DNA from: Albugo candida
Lineage: Eukaryota; Oomycota; Peronosporomycetes; Albuginales
DNA: 64,000 bases
Assembly: GCA_040437565.1 (NCBI GenBank)
Contig: JBDOQK010000002.1
Location: 248,001 to 312,000, forward strand
Reading direction: 5' to 3'
Each line of letters starts with the position of its first letter. The stretch's first letter is position 1. Below are positions 1 to 10,500 of this stretch, piece after piece. Under the pieces are notes generated by a model. It did no database searches and was not told the DNA's origin. It saw only the letters and a list, made by a program, of their open reading frames with translations. Position numbers and translations under genes: made by a program.

Positions 1-522
1 GAGAGAGCACTATGCTCGTTCCTTTTGAAATTCAATCCTCAGCCACCCGCAGACAAAAGAATGCGCTAGCACTACCAGGAAGTGTAGACGACGAAGGAAC
101 ACATACTTTATCGCAATATTTCGAAGTACTTCTTCGCATTCTCTCGAGTACACACTACCGCATCAACAGCATCGAATTGTCACCCAGAAGGAATGTTTCG
201 CCTTGTACCGTTCAGATATGGGGACACATGCAAGGATGGGGTCATTCTATCTACATGAGTAAGCCCGCACAAGAAGAGATGGAGTTCACATGCTTGGGGT
301 TTTGCTTCTGCCTTCTTTTATTGCTTCCCTCCTCTCATATCCGTCTTACATAGTCAGCTACCATGGAGTCGGCACACTTTTGGCAGGAAGAAACTTGCGG
401 TGATTTCACAGCAGTATAGTCGAATTAAACTCGTGGTTCTTTGTGAAGGATCGTGCATTTCGTCCACTTTTGATGTACGTCGTTCATGTGATGTATCATC
501 AGTGCTCATGGCCCAAGTATAG
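1..522 (+). other. Possible 5' exons of the following hypothetical gene
   Basis: An open frame runs from about 12 to a TAG at 351-353. A pyrimidine-rich stretch with acceptor TACATAG ends at 353, and a GTAAGC donor lies at 259, so an intron of about 95 nt is possible here. The frame leading into the next feature is closed by a TAG at 520-522. I could not fix a continuous exon chain, so the N-terminus of the downstream gene may lie in this stretch or outside the window. Confidence 0.3.
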
Positions 523-2160
523 GAAGCTTTCGACGAGGTTTTACTCCATGGATCATGTGGAAGGATCGACACAGAATCAGAGTGTATTGGTCGGGACGAT
601 GATTTCCCATCATTTGGCGAAAGCGATTCGCTCGAACCAGCGCACATCAATGTGCGATCCCCACACTCCGCCATTTCTGTACGCCAAGCATCCAGTGATG
701 TCTCCAGCAAAGCACGCTCGACCAGATCAAATTCAGGCACCAAACTCACCATTTTCGAGATCGCCTTAAGCCAAGTACTCGCGTCCCAGGAAAGACGAAA
801 TCACATGCTTCGGACGGCATTCAGCGATGAAGAATTAAATACACTCGTTCCAATCCGAATGGAATCACAGAGAGCTCTCATTGTTACTGCTAGAATCAAA
901 ATCATAATGTTCGCATTCGGTGCGTCTTTTACGTATCATTTACTCTCCCAGGAATTCTTCGGCATGGCAATATGTATTGAGCTCGTAGAACGTCTCACCC
1001 TGCTCACTACCAATGAATGTGGTGCTGAGTTCACATTGGAAAGTGTGACGGCACTTGTCTCCGAAACATTGGAAACTTTAGCGCTCCATAGCCCGACCAG
1101 TGATCCATCCGGCTACGATGCGGTCTTCAAATCGTGCATGCATCTCTTGTGCACAATGTATCAAGTCAGCACCGAGGAGAATGCGAGTTTGGGAATACTT
1201 CAGGCAACGCCTTCAGGTCCACTAACTGTGGCTTTGAGAAAAGTGTTGGAGGGCACGATTGTGCTGGAATGGGCCTGGAATTCTCTTACAAACGCTGTTT
1301 CGATTGGAAGGAATGTGGATATCACCATTCACGTCGAATTTTACAAATTTGTCAGAATACTTTTACAGCAAAGTCATACGCGAAACCTTTTGGCCCAAGT
1401 ACTGCTTCCTCAGGACGATAGAGTCTTATCTCAAAGCTCAGAACGAGGTCTTTTGCGTATGTATGCGGTGTGGCTAGACTGCACCTGCATCGCGTCGTAT
1501 GATTTGAGACCCATCTTAGCTCCCATTTCTGCCTTCTGTCGGCGGATTGCCAAGGATACCCAAAAGAACGCGTCTCTGCGCTCACTAGCACACCACTGCT
1601 ACTCTGCCGCATGTACGAACATGGACAACTACAAGCACCTTTTTCTGTCAAAGAAGCCTTTGCACGTGTTCCATTCCCCGCTATATGCTGTCCTGCCATT
1701 CAAATCCGAAGAAATGAAAGCGTTTACGATGCAATTGAGAAATGTCGATGACAAAGCGAGTGATTTATATCAGTACACATTCACTGCAGAGAGTATGAAT
1801 CATTGCGATTTCTCAAACAGTGGAGGAATCGAAGTGTTTAAGAAGAAAAACATCCAATTCAGAGGAAGTATCCATCATCGCGACCTCAACATTTTGAATG
1901 AAGTGAAGAGAGACGATTGTTCTTATTCCTCGACGCTCAGTGAGCCACGTTCGACGATTGAAAGGATGGAACTTGATACGCAGATGCAAGAGAGCACAAA
2001 GACACTCCAAAGAAATAGAGAAGAAATGCATCCAAGGTCTACTTCATCGCTGAAGGGCGTTGGGAAATGCGAAGACGACACATCCGCTACTTCCTCACAA
2101 TTTATGCTGGATATACCAACAAAACCGCACAAGAAGAAAGAAAACTGCTGCACACAGTAG
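523..2160 (+). CDS. Hypothetical helical protein (3' exon) ending in a CaaX-like motif
   Basis: I do not recognise the family. The frame is open from 523 to the TAG at 2158. The first in-frame ATG is at 805 (451 residues from there), but reading upstream of it looks equally protein-like, so the true start is probably in an earlier exon. The first 350 residues or so look alpha-helical with regular leucines, as in armadillo-like scaffolds. The last 150 are polar and low in hydrophobics, like a disordered tail. The protein ends K-P-H-K-K-K-E-N-C-C-T-Q: a basic patch followed by a CaaX box with X = Q, the pattern used for farnesylation and membrane attachment. That it is modified is inference. 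No transmembrane segment is visible. The next gene on this strand is far away, so there is no context clue. Confidence 0.55.
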   Translation, partial: EAFDEVLLHGSCGRIDTESECIGRDDDFPSFGESDSLEPAHINVRSPHSAISVRQASSDVSSKARSTRSNSGTKLTIFEIALSQVLASQERRNHMLRTAFSDEELNTLVPIRMESQRALIVTARIKIIMFAFGASFTYHLLSQEFFGMAICIELVERLTLLTTNECGAEFTLESVTALVSETLETLALHSPTSDPSGYDAVFKSCMHLLCTMYQVSTEENASLGILQATPSGPLTVALRKVLEGTIVLEWAWNSLTNAVSIGRNVDITIHVEFYKFVRILLQQSHTRNLLAQVLLPQDDRVLSQSSERGLLRMYAVWLDCTCIASYDLRPILAPISAFCRRIAKDTQKNASLRSLAHHCYSAACTNMDNYKHLFLSKKPLHVFHSPLYAVLPFKSEEMKAFTMQLRNVDDKASDLYQYTFTAESMNHCDFSNSGGIEVFKKKNIQFRGSIHHRDLNILNEVKRDDCSYSSTLSEPRSTIERMELDTQMQESTKTLQRNREEMHPRSTSSLKGVGKCEDDTSATSSQFMLDIPTKPHKKKENCCTQ

Positions 2161-2510
2161 CCGACCGCCTTTGAATGCATCCATATGCATTTACAGTGCA
2201 TCAGTGACTCGCCTCTTCTTCTCCAAGACTTGATCCTGCCAGCAATTAGAAGTCGCATACTTTCTGCCGTATCGTGCATAGATGGTTGTACATTGTCATT
2301 CATAAGAGTTCATAAGTCCTCGGCGCTTTCCTAACGAGTACTTGCAAGACGGCTTCCGATAATGACCACGTGCGTGTGCACTTGTGCCACTAAGAGGATG
2401 ATCCGCGCCCAGAGTGTCATGTTGTTCACTGGTTAGTAGGTGTCGAGTTGCTTGCTAACGATTCTGCGATCATTAGCCGTGTAGGTAAAATGAAGCATAC
2501 CGCCATCAAA
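2161..2510. other. Intergenic, nothing seen
   Basis: No supported coding frame, RNA gene or repeat was seen between the stop of the CaaX-type gene and the minus-strand frame that follows. Confidence 0.5.
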
Positions 2511-3041
2511 TTATGTCAAACGTTGCCCAGCACCACGCGACTTCCCTTCCGAGGACATTGAAGAAAATGTTGGAATATTTGCTACACTCCACGCCTTGGG
2601 ATACGTGACCCCGTTCCTGGCTGAAGGAGTGGTGCTCATCTCCCGAAACGCTTTGATATCAGGTACACCGCCCACAGCGATCTGATTTTGTTGTATAATA
2701 AGAAAAAAGAGATCTAGCGCTGGAATGCATCGCTTCATCAAGGGATCCAGTGACTTGTTTGAGACAAGCACGACCGTTCTATATAATGTTCCTTTCTTAT
2801 ATTGCTTTGTCCCCGTACATTCAAGCAGAATGGGTGAACTAAATCGTGTATCCTTACTTGTTTGAGTAAACAAGACAAAGCACTTGTTGCGTTCGCAAGA
2901 TGAACTTGTCAAAAATACGTGCCAAGCAAAAAGTCCGATATTGGCGAAACTCGGACACATTATAAAAAATGTCGCTTTCAGGCGGTGACGGAGAAGTTCT
3001 GATAATAAAACATGTCTTTGCTTCAATCGGAGAAATTTCAT
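2511..3041 (-). CDS. Hypothetical protein, 176 aa
   Basis: An ATG-initiated frame of 176 residues with no recognised domain. It has a basic N-terminus, a hydrophobic stretch near residues 24-46 and a second hydrophobic patch near residues 110-125. Its first 137 residues are repeated at 5076-5488 because this part lies inside the duplicated block around the gap at 4976; the last 39 residues lie in unique sequence. It reads towards the CaaX-type gene (convergent). It could be an exon of a larger gene, or a chance frame. No function is proposed. Confidence 0.35.
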   Translation of the reverse strand: MKFLRLKQRHVLLSELLRHRLKATFFIMCPSFANIGLFAWHVFLTSSSCERNKCFVLFTQTSKDTRFSSPILLECTGTKQYKKGTLYRTVVLVSNKSLDPLMKRCIPALDLFFLIIQQNQIAVGGVPDIKAFREMSTTPSARNGVTYPKAWSVANIPTFSSMSSEGKSRGAGQRLT

Positions 3042-3098
3042 CGCGTGCGGTGGAGACGAGTATGAATGTGAATGACAGGCATCAAGAAATGATATATT

Positions 3099-3605
3099 TT
3101 AAGGCTTACGACAGCGATCCAATTTCAAAGATAGCAAATAAAGAGTAACGAGTTGAGCGTTTCTCGGAGATGAATGCGGAGATGAATTTATGTATACAAT
3201 GAGTTCCTTGGGTATCTTGTTCTTAATGTAGCTAGTAACATCTTGTTCGTAAGTCGTAGTTGCGGAGTTTATAATGGGGTGAGCTCTTCTGAGATGGATA
3301 TAAGGATCCAGAATAGTTTTGAGGCCAGAGTTTTGGGAAAATAATGAACGTGGGTCCAAATTGTTCACCTGCTTGAGAACTTTATCATGGTATGCAGCCA
3401 CTCGATCCTTACAGTACGTTTCTTTCTTGTGTTCGACGCACACTTTTTTGAAGTCTACCAGAAGGTCTGGCAAAAGCTGTATGTCACAGGCTTTTTTACC
3501 ATTCAAATGTATTTTCGCGCTACTACGTTGACGTATTTTCTCCACTTTCAAAGAGACAGCAGTGGGGGTGAGAAGTCCAGCAACCAGCAACTTGAGAGAG
3601 ACTAT
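3099..3605 (-). CDS. Candidate small secreted protein, no ATG (copy at 5546-6052)
   Basis: The frame codes for about 168 residues. It begins with a basic residue followed by a compact hydrophobic core (KLLVAGLLTPTAVS), then a charged chain rich in lysine. This is the layout of a cleaved signal peptide and a mature domain. The mature part has four cysteines (three near residues 40-65, one at the C-terminus). I recognise no effector motif such as RxLR or CHxC. The expected start codon position reads ATA (3603-3605), preceded three codons upstream by a stop, and no other in-frame ATG exists early in the frame. Either the first exon is separate (an acceptor-like TATAG overlaps this spot), the start is non-canonical, or the gene has lost its start. 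The duplicate at 5546-6052 is identical and probably the same locus. Confidence 0.45.
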   Translation of the reverse strand: MVSLKLLVAGLLTPTAVSLKVEKIRQRSSAKIHLNGKKACDIQLLPDLLVDFKKVCVEHKKETYCKDRVAAYHDKVLKQVNNLDPRSLFSQNSGLKTILDPYIHLRRAHPIINSATTTYEQDVTSYIKNKIPKELIVYINSSPHSSPRNAQLVTLYLLSLKLDRCRKP

Positions 3606-4975
3606 ATGTGTTTAGAATAGCTGGGAAATTGGAATATGAAAATTGAAGACTTGGAAATCTTCGAGGTTTGTTTATAGCATTGGACTCCTATACACTACAA
3701 GTGGACTGCACCTACACCTTCAAAACATCTGTACACATGAGTCATGCTAATTAAGGGTACAAATCGCTTAAATCAGCAAGACTTTGCTTATTCTTGTGTA
3801 AAAGCTGGCTGCTGTGCACGTGTCTTGTTTCGAAGGTTTTAGTGGGTGAATCTGAGATAATGCGCTTGTCTCGCGAGAAAGAACGCAAACTCGTGCTCAA
3901 AGCGAATCATAGCTCTTGATAGTCCTGTAGGCGCCTGTATCTCAAATATTACGTCATCGCCAAGGTACACGTGTTTCCACATCATCCCGTTTATGCCAAT
4001 GTTTGTCATACTGAGCTAATAAAACAACCCTACAAAAGCGGGTCACTAATAGAACCACCAGTCCTGCCTTACAATGGCGTGCTCGATGGTGCGTCACCAT
4101 TTGCTGGTGCGCCGGTGGCATCAAGTCAGTACAGTCACCGATTTTATTATTGCACACATATTACTCCTTTGTCATTCGACTTGACTGGCTTCCATACGTG
4201 CATGGAACTTTTTTGCAAAGTCGGAAATCCTTCGATTCCGAGTCACGCAATGATTATTTCTAGCAATCGTAAAATTCGAGGCAAAAGTACGTGCCAGCAT
4301 CCCATTTGGGCGTGCCGTTCGAATATACTTCCAATCCGGCGGTGTCGCTGTTCATCACAAAGCGCTAGTTCATCTTTCGAGAGCCTCCCAAGTCGCATCG
4401 AAATCGATTCGTCTCGTCAAAACATCAGGAATTAGGTCACGTGAGTCGATGCATCCCTTTGATCTCAGTACGTTAGCAAGAGAGTGAATTAGCCACTGTA
4501 TAGCGTCATTATTCATCGAATTACGACATTTGTTTTGCTACGAATGAAAGGGTAGCTACGATCATATAATGCGCTGCGATGATCGCTCGTGTATGCGCTG
4601 TAATCTCTCTTGCTAGTAGCTCCTTCTATTCGTTCGATATAGCTTTTCGAAGTCATCCTGTTGTGACTTTGTACGCTGATTACCCAAAGGCTATCTTGTT
4701 CGAATGAAGTCTGTTAAGCGAAAACCTGTGCCACCAAATCAGCATTTGTCGCGTTGGCGGGTAGTTGCTACTCTTACTGAGCCGTAACAAGCATTTGTCG
4801 TATGAAGTCTACTTTTCCGCAACTTTCGTAAGTGCTTTTCTTGTCACATTGTTGACTCAGACACGTCCATATTCCTCATTCCAACTCCATAAATGCCAAT
4901 TTGCATAACCAAATCGTCAAAACATTTTGTCGAATTTCCATAGCGTTCGGACCCAGCCAGCTTCATTCGCCTTGG
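3606..4975. other. Non-coding stretch (same as 6053-7290)
   Basis: Several short frames occur on both strands, the longest 154 codons starting with GTG, but none has a plausible ATG start, domain or splice structure. I see no tRNA or transposon signature. The stretch is repeated in the second copy of the 2.35-kb block. Confidence 0.5.
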
Positions 4976-5075
4976 NNNNNNNNNNNNNNNNNNNNNNNNN
5001 NNNNNNNNNNNNNNNNNNNNNNNNNNNNNNNNNNNNNNNNNNNNNNNNNNNNNNNNNNNNNNNNNNNNNNNNNNN
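4976..5075. other. Assembly gap, 100 N
   Basis: Exactly 100 N, flanked by the two copies of the 2,347-bp block. Confidence 0.99.
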
Positions 5076-7290
5076 GTGGTGCTCATCTCCCGAAACGCTT
5101 TGATATCAGGTACACCGCCCACAGCGATCTGATTTTGTTGTATAATAAGAAAAAAGAGATCTAGCGCTGGAATGCATCGCTTCATCAAGGGATCCAGTGA
5201 CTTGTTTGAGACAAGCACGACCGTTCTATATAATGTTCCTTTCTTATATTGCTTTGTCCCCGTACATTCAAGCAGAATGGGTGAACTAAATCGTGTATCC
5301 TTACTTGTTTGAGTAAACAAGACAAAGCACTTGTTGCGTTCGCAAGATGAACTTGTCAAAAATACGTGCCAAGCAAAAAGTCCGATATTGGCGAAACTCG
5401 GACACATTATAAAAAATGTCGCTTTCAGGCGGTGACGGAGAAGTTCTGATAATAAAACATGTCTTTGCTTCAATCGGAGAAATTTCATCGCGTGCGGTGG
5501 AGACGAGTATGAATGTGAATGACAGGCATCAAGAAATGATATATTTTAAGGCTTACGACAGCGATCCAATTTCAAAGATAGCAAATAAAGAGTAACGAGT
5601 TGAGCGTTTCTCGGAGATGAATGCGGAGATGAATTTATGTATACAATGAGTTCCTTGGGTATCTTGTTCTTAATGTAGCTAGTAACATCTTGTTCGTAAG
5701 TCGTAGTTGCGGAGTTTATAATGGGGTGAGCTCTTCTGAGATGGATATAAGGATCCAGAATAGTTTTGAGGCCAGAGTTTTGGGAAAATAATGAACGTGG
5801 GTCCAAATTGTTCACCTGCTTGAGAACTTTATCATGGTATGCAGCCACTCGATCCTTACAGTACGTTTCTTTCTTGTGTTCGACGCACACTTTTTTGAAG
5901 TCTACCAGAAGGTCTGGCAAAAGCTGTATGTCACAGGCTTTTTTACCATTCAAATGTATTTTCGCGCTACTACGTTGACGTATTTTCTCCACTTTCAAAG
6001 AGACAGCAGTGGGGGTGAGAAGTCCAGCAACCAGCAACTTGAGAGAGACTATATGTGTTTAGAATAGCTGGGAAATTGGAATATGAAAATTGAAGACTTG
6101 GAAATCTTCGAGGTTTGTTTATAGCATTGGACTCCTATACACTACAAGTGGACTGCACCTACACCTTCAAAACATCTGTACACATGAGTCATGCTAATTA
6201 AGGGTACAAATCGCTTAAATCAGCAAGACTTTGCTTATTCTTGTGTAAAAGCTGGCTGCTGTGCACGTGTCTTGTTTCGAAGGTTTTAGTGGGTGAATCT
6301 GAGATAATGCGCTTGTCTCGCGAGAAAGAACGCAAACTCGTGCTCAAAGCGAATCATAGCTCTTGATAGTCCTGTAGGCGCCTGTATCTCAAATATTACG
6401 TCATCGCCAAGGTACACGTGTTTCCACATCATCCCGTTTATGCCAATGTTTGTCATACTGAGCTAATAAAACAACCCTACAAAAGCGGGTCACTAATAGA
6501 ACCACCAGTCCTGCCTTACAATGGCGTGCTCGATGGTGCGTCACCATTTGCTGGTGCGCCGGTGGCATCAAGTCAGTACAGTCACCGATTTTATTATTGC
6601 ACACATATTACTCCTTTGTCATTCGACTTGACTGGCTTCCATACGTGCATGGAACTTTTTTGCAAAGTCGGAAATCCTTCGATTCCGAGTCACGCAATGA
6701 TTATTTCTAGCAATCGTAAAATTCGAGGCAAAAGTACGTGCCAGCATCCCATTTGGGCGTGCCGTTCGAATATACTTCCAATCCGGCGGTGTCGCTGTTC
6801 ATCACAAAGCGCTAGTTCATCTTTCGAGAGCCTCCCAAGTCGCATCGAAATCGATTCGTCTCGTCAAAACATCAGGAATTAGGTCACGTGAGTCGATGCA
6901 TCCCTTTGATCTCAGTACGTTAGCAAGAGAGTGAATTAGCCACTGTATAGCGTCATTATTCATCGAATTACGACATTTGTTTTGCTACGAATGAAAGGGT
7001 AGCTACGATCATATAATGCGCTGCGATGATCGCTCGTGTATGCGCTGTAATCTCTCTTGCTAGTAGCTCCTTCTATTCGTTCGATATAGCTTTTCGAAGT
7101 CATCCTGTTGTGACTTTGTACGCTGATTACCCAAAGGCTATCTTGTTCGAATGAAGTCTGTTAAGCGAAAACCTGTGCCACCAAATCAGCATTTGTCGCG
7201 TTGGCGGGTAGTTGCTACTCTTACTGAGCCGTAACAAGCATTTGTCGTATGAAGTCTACTTTTCCGCAACTTTCGTAAGTGCTTTTCTTG

Positions 7291-7524
7291 TCACATTGTT
7301 GACTCAGACACGTCCATATTCCTCATTCCAACTCCATAAATGCCAATTTGCATAACCAAATCGTCAAAACATTTTGTCGAATTTCCATAGCGTTCGGACC
7401 CAGCCAGCTTCATTCGCCTTGGTTCTGACTTCAATGGCGCCTCGAATGAACAGAATGTGCAGCAGTCCGACTTGAGCTCGTCATCCGGGCAACAATCAAT
7501 GAATTCGATGCCTTGGGACGCCAT
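7291..7524 (-). CDS. Small cysteine-containing ORF directly after the kinesin stop
   Basis: A 77-codon frame whose ATG lies 5 nt downstream of the chromokinesin TAA on the same strand. It has five cysteines in its first 30 residues (two CC pairs). No signal peptide or known domain is visible. It may be 3' UTR sequence that is open by chance. Kept only because of its ATG start and close spacing. Confidence 0.2.
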   Translation of the reverse strand: MASQGIEFIDCCPDDELKSDCCTFCSFEAPLKSEPRRMKLAGSERYGNSTKCFDDLVMQIGIYGVGMRNMDVSESTM

Positions 7525-7529
7525 ATTCC

Positions 7530-10500
7530 TTAGAAAAATCTCTTGGAACTTGGAGCTTGGATCTTGTCACTTTTTTGATTTCCATTATATAGCGGTTTGT
7601 TCCACGATCCCAATCCGACATGAGAACCACTCTTGACACTAAGAGGAACACGACTGCTTCCTGATTTCTCAAGCAGTGGCTTCCTTACGCGTAATGCTTC
7701 ATTTCCAACTTTCTTTTCTTCCTTGACATAATTCTCTTTTCCAGAAATTGAAATGGTATCCCGATGTCGTTTCTCTTGCTGATTTGAAGTCAGAGACGCG
7801 ACTAGTGCTTCATGCTCTTCATCCATAATATTTTTTCTTTTCTGAAGTCGAAGCTTCATCTCAGGACGATTATGACATTTGAGAGCATGACACGAGCAGT
7901 CATTTCCGCAGTCTTGTTTATTTGCGCGACATGCACACAATTTTGTCGCACACTTTCCATTGCACTGACAGCAGTCAGGTTTGGACTCGGAGCCATGCAG
8001 TAAAAGCCGATCGATCTCTTCCATGCTGTCTCTGGGACCAGCCGATGCTTTTTCGAGACACGTGACTGAATCAGCTCGAGAGTTCTTCTCAATACGCTTC
8101 CGATGCTTCACCTCTCTCTTTTGCTCTTCACCTTCAACATAATCAGAGTCGTCACCACTCGATATTTCTGATAGCGAGTCTTCGAGCCCGTCGTCACTGA
8201 GAATTTCATACGTTTTTGCTTTCTGCGGTCCTTTTGTCGATTTCTTCAATTCCGATTGAGACTCTTTTACTTCGTTCGCTTGCATCGTCTCGTTACTGGG
8301 AGCTATCGTCTTGGTATGTGCATGATCACGGAGATGGTCAAGATCTTCCAAAGCTTGAACGAGTCTTTCTTCCGTCTCACGTAGATCTTCCTTACACGAC
8401 TTCAGCTCACGATTCGTAGCTTTACCACCGATTGCTTCTTCCATAAGAGATTTGATGATAAAATGACACATTTGTTCTTTCGCAGGGAACAGTTCATCGG
8501 GAATTGGGTTGTGTTTTTCCACAGTAGCGACTTTGGCTTGTAGCGTTCGTATGAGTTCATTCTTCTCGCGAAGAAGACGCTTCCATGTTTCGAGAGACTT
8601 CAAATCCTCAGTGCTTGCACATCCCGATTTCTCGACTCGCGCTATTTTCAAGGCCAGTTCCTTCCGTTCGTCCTGATAAGTCCGAATAGCATTGAGTGCT
8701 CCCAGCAGAGTGATTTGTACGTCGAGGGTTTCATGAACTAGGCTACTTACCGATAGGGGAACTGGGGACGCCATCGCTTCAGAGGCTGAACGAAGTGCGA
8801 GTTTCGAAGTGGATAATGCGCTTTTGGACTTCTCTAAAGTCGAAGACGTGTGCATCATGCGCATTCGCTTATTGGCAGCAGCAACTTCTTCAGTCTTCCG
8901 TTTCAAAACAGTATTCTGCTTAGCATGCAGTTCCGACAATTTCTGTAATTCGTACTGCTTTCGCTCTTCCTGACGTTTTAGACGAAGTATCTGCAGTTGT
9001 TGCTGGCGATTTTCTTTCCGATGACGTTCGGATTCTTCCTTCGATTGACGCTGTAAATTCGCCTTTTGTTTTTTCATCGAAGATACTTCGTTCTCTAATG
9101 TTGTGATTTTCAATGTACCATTCTTGAGCTGTAAAGTGAGTCTTTTGCACTCCCGTTCGGCACCACGGGCAATGCCAACTTGCTGCTGAAGACTTTTCAG
9201 CTGTTCGTGTAATCTTGAGGAGCTCATGGTCGAGTTGGCTTTACTACGAATGGCTGTTGCAAGTTTCTTTTTATCTTTCGTAAGCGCATCTATCTCTTCC
9301 TCCAGTTGAATGATCTTCTGCGAGTAAGATGATGTCAAAGCGAGTAATTTGGCCTCCAATGGTTCGTCCGCAACATGCTTCTCCTCACTTGTATTGGTCA
9401 AAGTAGAATGACTCAGTAACTCCAGTATCTTCTCCCGCTCTGTTATTTCTTGCGACAACAAGTGTAAATCTGATTGTAACTTTTGCGTCGACCCGTCAGT
9501 TATTTCATCGGAGCCAGCTTCTGTCTCCTTTATAATAGTAAGACTCGGCAGCGTTAGTTCGAATTCCATCGCTTCTTCCATTAATTTTGATTTGTCGGAT
9601 GCTTGGGTGGTGTCTTCCGCGGAGGATAGCTCTTGAGCAGCGCGTTTCCACTTCTCTTTGGCAGCCTCAAGAATACGTAGCTCTTCATCTTTTATTAGCA
9701 GTAATTCGTTCAGCCTTTTGACTTGTTCGGAATTGAAGATGGAGCCAATTTCAGGATGCGAGAGCTCCGACGTCGATATTCCGGCGGAACTAAAGCTGGA
9801 CTTTTGTTGTTGCAGTAATTGGAGCTGTAATAGTTCCACCTGCATACGTAAGCTCACAATCTCATTCGATGGATTTATTTCACAGTTTGCAACAGCTTGA
9901 TTTTGGATCTTTCGTGCACGAGCCGCGTACCTAAGCGTGCTGGATATCTCATCATAATTCACGTCTGCAGGGCTCACACAAGCAATCATAAGTGTTTTGC
10001 TGTTTCCACCAAGACTATCTTGCAGCAGTCGAGTAAGCTTGGAGTCACGATACGGAACATGTACCATCGACACTGAGCCATTCGCGGCATTCTCCTGTGC
10101 GTGGGAACTTCGCTCACGTTCACATAGAGCATTTATAACGTTGCCCAGAGCCAAAAGTCCTTTATTGATATTAACACCTTCTTTGAACCGCAAACCTTCA
10201 GCGTTGGTGCGTTTTGCACGTTCAGAGCCTGCTAAATCGACCAGATGGAATTTTGAGTATCGATTTTCCACATTACCAGTTTCATCATCTTTATAGCACT
10301 GTTCCATTGTGAGTGTACAGATAGCATGAGATCGACTGGAGGTGGCATTCATACTGGTGGAAGCAGTCTTGCGGTTTAATGTACCACATTGTAAGAACTC
10401 TGCCACTTGTTCGAGTGACTCCACTGTGTGTTCCGACAATCCCGGGATACAAATACCTCTTTTCCCATCATCACGAATGGAAAGATTCGTACTAGTAGAC

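Larger units (their letters stand above)
2629..7422. repeat. 2,347-bp direct repeat flanking a 100-N gap (probable assembly artefact)
   Basis: Positions 2629-4975 and 5076-7422 carry the same sequence at a constant offset of 2,447, with the 100-N gap 4976-5075 between them. Frames inside both copies translate identically. The left copy begins in unique sequence and the right copy runs into unique sequence, which is what two overlapping contigs placed end to end would give. A real tandem duplication would not normally be broken exactly at a fixed-size gap. One copy is probably real. Confidence 0.9.

Noticed and set aside
354-752. 132-codon minus-strand frame opposite the first gene
   Set aside because: It is a shadow of the plus-strand coding-like sequence with no domain of its own.
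3971-4435. 154-codon plus-strand frame, repeated at 6418
   Set aside because: It begins with GTG, has no ATG, domain or splice support, and the repeat is only the gap-flanking duplication.
2629-7422. True tandem duplication of a 2.3-kb locus
   Set aside because: The copies are identical and separated by exactly 100 N, as at fifteen other gaps, so an assembly overlap is more likely.
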